A stretch of DNA of 64,000 nt, taken from NCBI GenBank assembly GCA_039591075.1, contig JBDHEI010000001.1:1-64000 (forward strand). Reading direction: 5' to 3'. Below, piece after piece: positions 41,017-47,674 of the stretch; within the stretch, counting starts at the first letter, position 1, and each line of letters begins with the position of its first letter. The notes under the pieces are model-generated. The model saw only the letters and a list, made by a program, of their open reading frames with translations, was not told the DNA's origin and did not search any database. A program made the position numbers and the translations under genes. The DNA comes from JAOTVV01 sp039591075 (GTDB lineage: Bacteria; Gemmatimonadota; Gemmatimonadetes; Gemmatimonadales; GWC2-71-9).

Positions 41017-41881
41017 AACTCGAGTAGCTGTGGTGTTGAGTGGAGGCGGAGCAAAGGCCGCTGCGCACGTCGGTGCAATGAAGGCGCTCGACGAGCGTGG
41101 GGTGAAACCCGATCGATACGTCGCGACGTCGATGGGAGCCGTGGTCGCCGCGTGCTTCGCGGGTGGCATGCCGTATGAGGAGGTGCTCAAGCGCGTGCTG
41201 TTGCTCTCCCGCCGCGATGTGGCCAGAGTATCGCCGACCCTGTTGTTCGGTCCCTACGCTGACAGTCTGCTTCGGCTCGAGGTGTTGCGTCGTGGCATCG
41301 GCCAGCTCGTGACGGCCCGCCGATTTACGGAACTGACAGTCCCGCTCACGGTGACTGCGGTCGACGTGGACACCGGAGATCTCGTGCTATTTGGCGACGG
41401 GGGTGATGTGGAAGTTCCGCTCATCGACGCGCTCACGGCATCGTGTGCGCTCCCCGTGTTCTATCCACCCATGACCTTTCGGGGCCGACGGCTGGCCGAC
41501 GGTGGTCTGCGTGCCGTCCTGCCGCTCGAGGTGGCGGCGTCGTTCGATCCCGACGTGATGGTTGCGGTGCGTGTCGGTCCGTCGTTCGCGGCGGTGCCGT
41601 CGGAAGCGGGCGACTCGGGCCCGCCGCTTCTCCAGGCGCACAATCGGGCAATGCGCACCATGATGGCGGCTCAGACCGATCGCGATATTGCGATGTGGGA
41701 CGACGGACCGATACCGCTCATCGTGATCGAGCCGCGGATCGAGCAGGCCGCCACCTTTGCAGTGCGCCGAGCGATCACGTACGTGGAAGACGGGTATCGG
41801 GCCGCTGCCGCGGCGTTGAAGCATTCGCCATATTCGACACGGCTCACGGGCCCGGTATCGGGCGCCGTTCCTCCGTCCTGA
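41009..41881 (+). CDS. Patatin-like phospholipase
   Basis: 290 residues. Glycine-rich oxyanion motif 'VVLSGGGAKAAAHVGAMKAL' at the N-terminus, nucleophile elbow 'ATSMGAVVAA' (Ser near residue 46; the usual first Gly of G-x-S-x-G is Ala), and the second catalytic Asp in 'RLADGGLRAVLP'. It would deacylate lipids. No signal peptide, so a cytoplasmic RssA/YchK-type enzyme. The start overlaps the thioesterase end by 8 bases; two fatty-acyl hydrolases in tandem suggest lipid turnover. Confidence 0.85.
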   Translation: MSRTRVAVVLSGGGAKAAAHVGAMKALDERGVKPDRYVATSMGAVVAACFAGGMPYEEVLKRVLLLSRRDVARVSPTLLFGPYADSLLRLEVLRRGIGQLVTARRFTELTVPLTVTAVDVDTGDLVLFGDGGDVEVPLIDALTASCALPVFYPPMTFRGRRLADGGLRAVLPLEVAASFDPDVMVAVRVGPSFAAVPSEAGDSGPPLLQAHNRAMRTMMAAQTDRDIAMWDDGPIPLIVIEPRIEQAATFAVRRAITYVEDGYRAAAAALKHSPYSTRLTGPVSGAVPPS

Positions 41882-42073
41882 AGGCGGGCTCCACACGCGC
41901 CTCGGTTCCGTCCGTGGCCAGAAGCGGCGAGCAGTTTGTACTCTTCGGTGGTGGCATGGGCGCGGCGTGACCCTTCCACGCCTGCAGTCGGCCATTCTGC
42001 CGATGCGAGTGAGGCGCATCCAGTGAGGGTGCGGCTTGGCATTCAGGGGATTCATCACACGGAGCGTTGATCG

Positions 42074-42505
42074 ATGGCCGAGACCGCGGTGAAGTACTTC
42101 ACGGTCGACGAGGCGAATTCCACGCTCCCGTACGTCCGCCGGATCGTCGAGGACATCGTAGAGGAGTACTCGGCGTGGAGAGACGCGATCCATCGATACG
42201 AGGTGATCGCGGCCGGCAGCACGAGTGACGAGGGCGAGACCGATGATCAGGTGTCGCTGCGCGTCGACGTTGATGCCATCGCGCAACGGATCAACAGGTG
42301 CATCGACGAGCTCGCCGTGGTGGGTTGCATCTTCAAGGGGTTCGACGGTGGATTGGTGGACTTCTACAGCCGGCTGGACGACCGAGAGGTATTCCTGTGT
42401 TGGAAGCTTGGCGAGCCGATGGTGTCGCACTGGCACGAGCTCAACGGGGGGTTCGCCGGCCGCCAGCCGCTGCGCCCCGAACTGGTGAAAGGGGAGACCT
42501 CCTAG
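42074..42505 (+). CDS. DUF2203 family protein
   Basis: 143 residues with the full DUF2203 pattern: 'YFTVDEANSTLPYVRRIVED', then a central coiled-coil region, 'GGLVDFYSRLDDREVFLCWK' and 'HELNGGFAGRQPL'. Cytoplasmic, function unknown. The 190 bases before it hold no gene. It is followed directly (0 bases) by the small membrane protein, so the two are co-translated. Confidence 0.85.
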   Translation: MAETAVKYFTVDEANSTLPYVRRIVEDIVEEYSAWRDAIHRYEVIAAGSTSDEGETDDQVSLRVDVDAIAQRINRCIDELAVVGCIFKGFDGGLVDFYSRLDDREVFLCWKLGEPMVSHWHELNGGFAGRQPLRPELVKGETS

Positions 42506-42967
42506 ATGTCCTTTGTGTTGTTCGCCCACGTGCTGGGGACGGCGCTCTGGATCGGCGGTGGTCTGTCCGGCCTGATGTTCGACACCGCGGCCCGCGGTGA
42601 GCCGCCCGCGATTCAGATGCGGCTTCTGAGGGTCTTGGCCCGGCTGCATGCCGTGGTGATTGGCCTCGGCGCCCTCGTCGTTCTCGGGTCCGGCGTTCTC
42701 CTCACGATGGCGCTCGACACTGACGGACTCGGTGACCTGATGCGCGAACCTAAGCTGTGGGTGATGATCCTCGCCGGCATCTTCGCGGCGTTCATGGTGC
42801 TGTTCGTCTCACTGCCGCTCGCGTCGCGTATGGGGGCCCTCGCGGCGGCGGGGTCGAAGGGCGACATTCCCCCTGCACTGGAAGCGTACCGGAGGCGGCT
42901 GGCACTGGTCTCCACGATATCGGGGGGGCTGGCTGTAGTGGCGCTGCTCGCCTGGTACGTGTTTTGA
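42506..42967 (+). CDS. Small four-helix membrane protein (CopD/DUF2269-like)
   Basis: 153 residues with four membrane helices. The first helix reads 'LFAHVLGTALWIGGGLSGL', the H-x3-x-x-x-W-x-G-G pattern of CopD/DUF2269-type proteins, with a second His in 'LARLHAVVIGLGAL' that could bind haem or copper with the first. Role not established. It starts on the base after the DUF2203 stop, and ends 35 bases before mlaE. Confidence 0.55.
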   Translation: MSFVLFAHVLGTALWIGGGLSGLMFDTAARGEPPAIQMRLLRVLARLHAVVIGLGALVVLGSGVLLTMALDTDGLGDLMREPKLWVMILAGIFAAFMVLFVSLPLASRMGALAAAGSKGDIPPALEAYRRRLALVSTISGGLAVVALLAWYVF

Positions 42968-43002
42968 TGGACGAACTGACAGTCCCCGCGTATAGGATCT
43001 GA

Positions 43003-43833
43003 ATGGTAGACGAGCGCTGGCGTCTCTCCCGAGCCTACAGCGTCCCAGTCGAGAGGGCGGTCTACGATCCACGCCGCCAAATCGGCCGCTGGACCCTGCT
43101 CGCCGCGACCCACATGGGCCGCTTCTCGAATCTGGTGGTCGAGATGGTTCGGGGTCTCCCGGAGTGGCGCATCTGGGTCCCGCGCACGATCGACCAGGCC
43201 GCGCATGTCGGGGTGGGCTCGCTGTTCATCGTGATGCTGACGGCGGCCTTTGCCGGCGGGGTGACTGCTCTCCAGGCCGGCTACCAGTTCACGGGCAGCA
43301 TCCCGGTCTACTTCGCGGCCGGCGTGATTGTGCAGTCGCTCATTCTGGAGCTGGGCCCGGTTCTCACGGCGATGGTCCTCGCCGGGAGGATCGGCGCGCG
43401 GTACGCCGCCGAGTTGGGCACGATGCGGGTCACCGAACAGATCGACGCGCTCGAGAGCCTGGGACGCTCCCCGATCTCGCACTTGGTGATTCCACGCGTC
43501 GTCGCCGGGACGCTGATGTTGCCGATTCTCGTGCTCTTTGCCGACCTCACCGGCATCTTCTTCGGGTGGGCGGCGGCACGGCAGAGTCTCGCCATCACGA
43601 ACGCCGACTTCGTGTTCGGAGCGCGCTATTTCTTCCAGCCGTACGACTTGTGGTACTCGCTCATCAAGTCGCTCTTTTTCGGTCTGGCCGTGACCGTCAT
43701 GCCGTGCTACATGGGGTTCAGCACGCAGAAGGGCGCAGAAGGAGTGGGCCGCGCCACGACGACCGCCGTGGTCACCGCCTCCGTGCTGATCCTCGCCCTC
43801 GATGCCTTCCTCTCGCAGGTTCTGCTGCTATGA
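43003..43833 (+). CDS. mlaE: MlaE-family ABC transporter permease
   Basis: 276 residues with about six helices. MlaE marks: 'VGVGSLFIVMLTAAFAGGVT', 'LGPVLTAMVLAGRIGARYAA', 'ELGTMRVTEQIDALESLGRS' and 'FGLAVTVMPCYMGF'. It is the membrane part of the MCE lipid-trafficking ABC system that moves phospholipids between inner and outer membranes. Partners mlaF and mlaD lie downstream, but an antisense mutY gene separates them. The N-terminus ('RAYSVPVERAVYDPRRQIGR') is a longer cytoplasmic leader than in E. coli. Confidence 0.9.
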   Translation: MVDERWRLSRAYSVPVERAVYDPRRQIGRWTLLAATHMGRFSNLVVEMVRGLPEWRIWVPRTIDQAAHVGVGSLFIVMLTAAFAGGVTALQAGYQFTGSIPVYFAAGVIVQSLILELGPVLTAMVLAGRIGARYAAELGTMRVTEQIDALESLGRSPISHLVIPRVVAGTLMLPILVLFADLTGIFFGWAAARQSLAITNADFVFGARYFFQPYDLWYSLIKSLFFGLAVTVMPCYMGFSTQKGAEGVGRATTTAVVTASVLILALDAFLSQVLLL

Positions 43834-43853
43834 GGCTGCACCCACGCAGTCGG

Positions 43854-44537
43854 TCAGTCGGTGGTCGAGCGCCTCGGGGCTCCGGTGCGGCAGGCTGGGC
43901 GCACGGGGCACCCGTAACACTTGGGTCGGCGCGCGGTGCAGTACAAAGCACCCAGATCCATGAGCGCCTGGTTGAATTCCCAGGCACTCCCATGCCGGCG
44001 AGGCAGCAGGCGCTGTGCCAGCTCCCACCGCCGCTGCGCGGCGGGACGGGAGCGGTGCCGGCCCGCCGCGCGCGGAAACACTCGGCTGAGCACGCGGGCC
44101 ACGTTGGTATCGACAGCCGCCACCCGCTTCTCGTAGGCGAAGCTCAGCACGGCTCCCGCGGTGTACCGTCCGATCCCGGGAAGTGCCTCAAGGCTATCGA
44201 GGTCGTCGGGGATCGTACCGTCGTATCGCTCGACGACGACTCGGGCGAGGCGGCTCAGGTTGTCCGCCCGTCGGTAGTAGCCCAGCCCGTCCCAGGTGTC
44301 GCGAACCGCCGAAGGACTGGCGTCGGCAAGGGCGTGAATCGTCGGAAAGCGCGCAAGGAACCGTCGGTAGAGGTCCTCCACGCGAGCCACCTGGGTCTGC
44401 TGCAGCATGACCTCCGACACCAGGACGCGGTACGGGTCCCGGGTATGGCGCCAGGGCAGATCGCGCCCCAGGGAACGAAACCACTTGAGCAGTCGGCGCT
44501 TGAACGCGAGTGCGTTGCCAGGCAGTCGGGTACCCAT
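43854..44537 (-). CDS. mutY: Short A/G-specific adenine DNA glycosylase, MutY type
   Basis: 227 residues. HhH-GPD glycosylase: catalytic Glu in 'VSEVMLQQTQVARVEDLYRR', 'DGLGYYRRADNLSRLA', hairpin-helix-hairpin 'LEALPGIGRYTAGAVLSFAY', catalytic Asp in 'AAVDTNVARVLSRVFPR', and the 4Fe-4S loop C-x6-C-x2-C-x5-C in 'CTARRPKCYGCPVRPAC'. It removes adenine opposite 8-oxoguanine. E. coli MutY has 350 residues; the Nudix-like C-terminal domain that reads 8-oxoG is missing here, so lesion discrimination may be weaker or differ. It lies in antisense between mlaE and mlaF. Confidence 0.88.
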   Translation of the reverse strand: MGTRLPGNALAFKRRLLKWFRSLGRDLPWRHTRDPYRVLVSEVMLQQTQVARVEDLYRRFLARFPTIHALADASPSAVRDTWDGLGYYRRADNLSRLARVVVERYDGTIPDDLDSLEALPGIGRYTAGAVLSFAYEKRVAAVDTNVARVLSRVFPRAAGRHRSRPAAQRRWELAQRLLPRRHGSAWEFNQALMDLGALYCTARRPKCYGCPVRPACRTGAPRRSTTD

Positions 44538-44572
44538 GGCAGGAGAAGATACCGACGCGGGGTGGACGCGCG

Positions 44573-45322
44573 ATGATCGAGATGCGGGGTGTCTACAAGC
44601 GGTTCGGCGAGCACGTCGTGCTGGAAGGAGTGGACTTCACCGTGGCGTCGGGTGAGACGATGTCGTTGCTCGGCCCGTCGGGAACGGGCAAGAGCGTGCT
44701 GCTCAAGCACATCAACGGCCTGATTCACCCCGATTTCGGCGAAGTGTTCGTGGACCAGCAACCGGTGCCGCTGCTGGGCCGAAAAGAGCTGGCGAAGCTT
44801 CGGAAGCGCATCGGCTATGTCTTCCAGTTTGGAGCGCTGTTCGACTCGGAGTCGGTGTTCGAGAACATCAAGCTTGGGATCACCAACGAAAACCATGCGC
44901 GGGACGAGGCGTACTGCAGTGCCCGCGTGGGTGAGTGCCTGGATTTGGTCAATCTGCCGCCGGATGTCGGGGAGAAGTTTCCCGCGGACCTCTCCGGGGG
45001 TATGAAGAAACGGGTGGGCATCGCCAGAGCGATTGCCGGGGAGCCCACATATTTGTTATACGACGAACCCACCTCGGGGCTGGACCCCGTGAACGCAGAC
45101 ATCATCGACGCGTTGATCGAGAAGTTGCAGGGCGAGTTGGGGGTGACGAGCATAGTCGTGTCGCACGACGTGCGCGGGTCGTTCCGTGTAGGGGATCGGG
45201 TGGCCCTTTTGGTCGGCGGACGGATCCGTATGGTGGGGACGCCCAACGAGATGCGGGAAAGTCGGGATTCAGCCGTCCGGAGCTTCTTAGAGCGCGATTT
45301 CGGTACGCCCACCATCAGCTAG
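44573..45322 (+). CDS. mlaF: MlaF-family ABC transporter ATP-binding protein
   Basis: 249 residues. Walker A 'LLGPSGTGKSVLLKHINGL', Q-loop 'GYVFQFGALFDSESVFENI', signature 'LSGGMKKRVGIARAI', Walker B 'YLLYDEPTSGLDPV', switch His in 'VVSHDV'. This ATPase powers MlaE/MlaD lipid movement. ATG 44573 is chosen; its start lies 35 bases from the divergent mutY start, so transcription comes either from that short gap or by read-through from mlaE across the mutY antisense strand. MlaD follows 12 bases downstream. Confidence 0.92.
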   Translation: MIEMRGVYKRFGEHVVLEGVDFTVASGETMSLLGPSGTGKSVLLKHINGLIHPDFGEVFVDQQPVPLLGRKELAKLRKRIGYVFQFGALFDSESVFENIKLGITNENHARDEAYCSARVGECLDLVNLPPDVGEKFPADLSGGMKKRVGIARAIAGEPTYLLYDEPTSGLDPVNADIIDALIEKLQGELGVTSIVVSHDVRGSFRVGDRVALLVGGRIRMVGTPNEMRESRDSAVRSFLERDFGTPTIS

Positions 45323-45334
45323 ATCGAGAACGCC

Positions 45335-46225
45335 ATGGACCTCTACTACAAACAAGAGATCAAGGTCGGAGCGGTTGTCATTGTTGCTCTCGCGATCCTG
45401 GTGGTTGGCATGATGTGGCTCACCGGGCAAACCCTGCGCCGGGGCGGACGGGTCACCGTGTCAGTCGAGTTCGCCACTGTGAGCGGACTCACTGTAGGCG
45501 ACCCCGTGCAGATCTCGGGTGTAAGTGTCGGCCGGGTGGCCCACATGCAACTCGAGGATTTGAACCGCGTCATCGTCGAGCTCGAGGTCGACAGGCGGGT
45601 CCGTCCTCGGACCGATGCCACTGCCGAAATCCGGTCGCTCGATTTCCTCGGGGCGAAGTACGTCGCGTACACGCCCGGCGAGGCGGAGCCCTTTCTCGAG
45701 CGGGACGCATACATCGTGGGTGGTAGGGAGGGAGAGTTGGCGTCTTCGGCCGTGAAACTCACCGACCAGGCCTCGATCCTCCTTGCCCGGGGGCAGGAAC
45801 TGCTCTCCGAACAAACGCTGAGCCAGGTGCGGGCGACGCTCGAAGCGACGGAGCGTGCCATGTCGGTCGTGGCACGTGTTGGATCGGGACCGCTGGCTCA
45901 GGATGCGGGGTCGACGCTCAGCTCGCTCAAGGGAGCGGCGCAGGCACTGGACTCGACGCTTTCCAATCCGTCGATCAATGAATCGTTGTCCCAGCTCGAT
46001 GAGATCACCGAAGGCGTTCGGGAGATGACCGACGGGCTCGCAGCGGTGACACAGAATCTGGCCATGATGCTCGAGCTGATGCGGTCCCCCGACGGTACGG
46101 TGGGCAAAATGCTGGGCGACTCCACGGTCCACACGGACCTGCACGAGGTGTTGGTCTCGCTCAGGATGTTGCTCGACGACGTCCGCGAGCGCCCCGGGCG
46201 ATACGTGAACGTGAGCGTGTTCTAG
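45335..46225 (+). CDS. mlaD: MlaD/MCE-domain lipid-binding protein
   Basis: 296 residues. One N-terminal membrane helix ('IKVGAVVIVALAILVVGMMW'), then the MCE domain (about 40-115: 'VEFATVSGLTVGDPVQISGV', 'VGRVAHMQL', 'SLDFLGAKYV'), then a long helical C-terminal part (140-290) with repeated heptads that would form the coiled-coil channel above the MCE hexamer. It passes lipid between membranes. Last gene of the mla set; a hairpin with C/T-rich repeats follows its stop. Confidence 0.88.
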   Translation: MDLYYKQEIKVGAVVIVALAILVVGMMWLTGQTLRRGGRVTVSVEFATVSGLTVGDPVQISGVSVGRVAHMQLEDLNRVIVELEVDRRVRPRTDATAEIRSLDFLGAKYVAYTPGEAEPFLERDAYIVGGREGELASSAVKLTDQASILLARGQELLSEQTLSQVRATLEATERAMSVVARVGSGPLAQDAGSTLSSLKGAAQALDSTLSNPSINESLSQLDEITEGVREMTDGLAAVTQNLAMMLELMRSPDGTVGKMLGDSTVHTDLHEVLVSLRMLLDDVRERPGRYVNVSVF

Positions 46226-46243
46226 CAACGGGAACCGGGAAGG

Positions 46244-46290
46244 GGGAAGCGGGATTCGTACTCGGTCCGCCCGCTTCCCGCTTCCCGCTT
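46244..46290. terminator. Hairpin with CCCGCTT triplet repeat after mlaD
   Basis: GGGAAGCGGG (46244-46253) pairs with CCCGCTTCCC (46270-46279, 10 bp, 16-base loop), and CCCGCTT is repeated three times in tandem (46270-46290), so two registers are possible. TTTATTTCT follows. It lies 18 bases after the mlaD stop and before RNase Z. Confidence 0.55.
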
Positions 46291-46311
46291 CCTGCCGTTT
46301 ATTTCTCCCCG

Positions 46312-47250
46312 ATGCTCACCTTTACGTTTCTCGGTACGTCAGCGGCCCGCCCCACCGTGGAGCGCGGTGTGTCGTCCATCGCGGTCACCCGCGGGGGCGA
46401 AACCCTGCTGTTGGAGTGCGGCGAGGGCACCCAGCGCCAGATGATGCGCTACGGCGTGGGGTTCAGCTTCTCCGAGATCTTCATCTCGCATTTCCACGCC
46501 GACCACTTCCTCGGCGTGACGGGGCTGGTGCGCACGCTAGGCCTCCAGGGCCGAGAGGAGCCCCTGCGCGTGTATGGACCCAAGGGGGCGCGGCGGCACC
46601 TGGGGAGAGCGCTGCAACTGGGCGTCGAGCGGACATCGTTCGAGATCGAGGTTCGTGAAGTCGAGCCGGGTGAGGTGCTCGGCCGCGAGGATTACGATCT
46701 CGAGGTGATCGGAGTGGACCACGGGCGTCACGCCGTGGGGTTCGCGCTCCGGGAGCACGAGCGCTTAGGCCGGTTCAATCCCGAGATGGCGCGTGAGCTG
46801 GGGGTGCCCGAGGGTCCCTTGTGGGGCAGGCTCCATCGCGGCGAGCGAGTGGAGTGGGAGGAACCGGGAGATTCGCCGATCCGTCGATCGGCCGATCCAT
46901 CCGACCTGGTCGGTGCTGCTCGGCTGGGCCGCGTTGTCGTCTATAGTGGAGATACGCGGCCCTGCGAAAACGTGGTCGCGGCCGCGGAAGGGGCCGACCT
47001 CCTGATTCACGAGGCCACCTTCAGTGAAGAGGAGAAGGAGCGAGCCCGGGAGACGGATCACTCGACGGCCCTGGAGGCAGGACAGGTGGCGCTCGCGTCC
47101 CGGGTCAGCCGCCTCGTGCTCACCCACCTTTCGGCACGGTACTCCGCCGCGCCCGAGGTGCTGCTGGAGGAGGCGCGCCGAGTGTTTCCGGAAACGACCG
47201 TTGCTCGGGACGGTATGGCCATCGAGATCCCGTTCCGTGACGGCGAATAG
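46312..47250 (+). CDS. rnz: Ribonuclease Z
   Basis: 312 residues. Metallo-beta-lactamase fold with the zinc motif 'ISHFHADHFLGVTGL' (H-x-H-x-D-H), early 'FLGTSAARPTVERGVSSIAV' (tRNase Z hallmark: G-T-S/G-x-x-x-P), 'VVYSGDTRPC' with Asp ligand, and the final His in 'LTHLSARYS'. It trims the 3' end of tRNA precursors. It sits next to two tRNA genes. The 'PEGPLWGRLHRGERVEW' region matches the family's flexible arm. Confidence 0.93.
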   Translation: MLTFTFLGTSAARPTVERGVSSIAVTRGGETLLLECGEGTQRQMMRYGVGFSFSEIFISHFHADHFLGVTGLVRTLGLQGREEPLRVYGPKGARRHLGRALQLGVERTSFEIEVREVEPGEVLGREDYDLEVIGVDHGRHAVGFALREHERLGRFNPEMARELGVPEGPLWGRLHRGERVEWEEPGDSPIRRSADPSDLVGAARLGRVVVYSGDTRPCENVVAAAEGADLLIHEATFSEEEKERARETDHSTALEAGQVALASRVSRLVLTHLSARYSAAPEVLLEEARRVFPETTVARDGMAIEIPFRDGE

Positions 47251-47385
47251 CCGGCGCTGCAAGGCTTTACATCCCGTCGGGCCGGGCCTAGTTTACCTCA
47301 CCCTGCATGGGCTGCCTGCCCAGGCAGGGTGCTGTGTCTCGGGTGGGGCGGCCGACGCGAACGGCCACGATCCGCCGAGATGTCT

Positions 47386-47458
47386 GGGGCTGTAGCTCAG
47401 CTGGGAGAGCGCCTGGATCGCACCCAGGAGGTCAGGGGTTCGAGCCCCCTCAGCTCCA
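47386..47458 (+). tRNA. tRNA-Ala (CGC)
   Basis: Cloverleaf of 73 bases. Acceptor GGGGCTG pairs with CAGCTCC; D-arm GCTC/GAGC; anticodon stem CCTGG/CCAGG around the loop ATCGCAC with anticodon CGC, reading GCG; T-arm AGGGG-TTCGAGC-CCCCT. CCA is not encoded. A degenerate copy lies at 51852-51910. Confidence 0.95.
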
Positions 47459-47467
47459 CTCGGACAG

Positions 47468-47540
47468 TGCCCCGTGGTGTAACTGGCAACACGTCTGACT
47501 CTGGATCAGAAGAGTCCAGGTTCGAGCCCTGGCGGGGCAA
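47468..47540 (+). tRNA. tRNA-Gln (CTG)
   Basis: Cloverleaf of 73 bases. Acceptor TGCCCCG pairs with CGGGGCA; anticodon stem TCTGA/TCAGA around CTCTGGA with anticodon CTG, reading CAG; T-arm CCAGG-TTCGAGC-CCTGG. Nine bases after tRNA-Ala. CCA not encoded. Confidence 0.95.
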
Positions 47541-47544
47541 TCGA

Positions 47545-47570
47545 AAAGCGCAGGCTTCGGCCTGCGCTTT
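47545..47570 (+). terminator. Intrinsic terminator of the tRNA operon
   Basis: AAAGCGCAGGC (47545-47555) and GCCTGCGCTTT (47560-47570) pair over 11 bp with a TTCG tetraloop, then CTTCTT. Five bases after tRNA-Gln. Confidence 0.88.
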
Positions 47571-47656
47571 CTTCTTGCCCCGCCGGTCTCGGTTGCTTGC
47601 TGGCGCGGCGCAATCGAACCCAGCCACGTGAGCCTGCGCTTTCTTCTTGCCCCGCC
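47560..47656. repeat. 25-bp direct repeat after the tRNA terminator
   Basis: The 25 bases at 47560-47584 (GCCTGCGCTTTCTTCTTGCC then CCGCC) recur exactly at 47632-47656. The first copy is the right arm of the terminator; the second has no left arm. It points to local duplication or recombination beside the tRNA genes. Confidence 0.7.
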
Positions 47657-47674
47657 CGTTTCGGGTGCGAACCC

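Noticed and set aside
46270..46290. CCCGCTT triplet as a CRISPR or VNTR array
   Set aside because: Only three 7-base copies with no spacers, within a likely terminator; no array elsewhere in the window.
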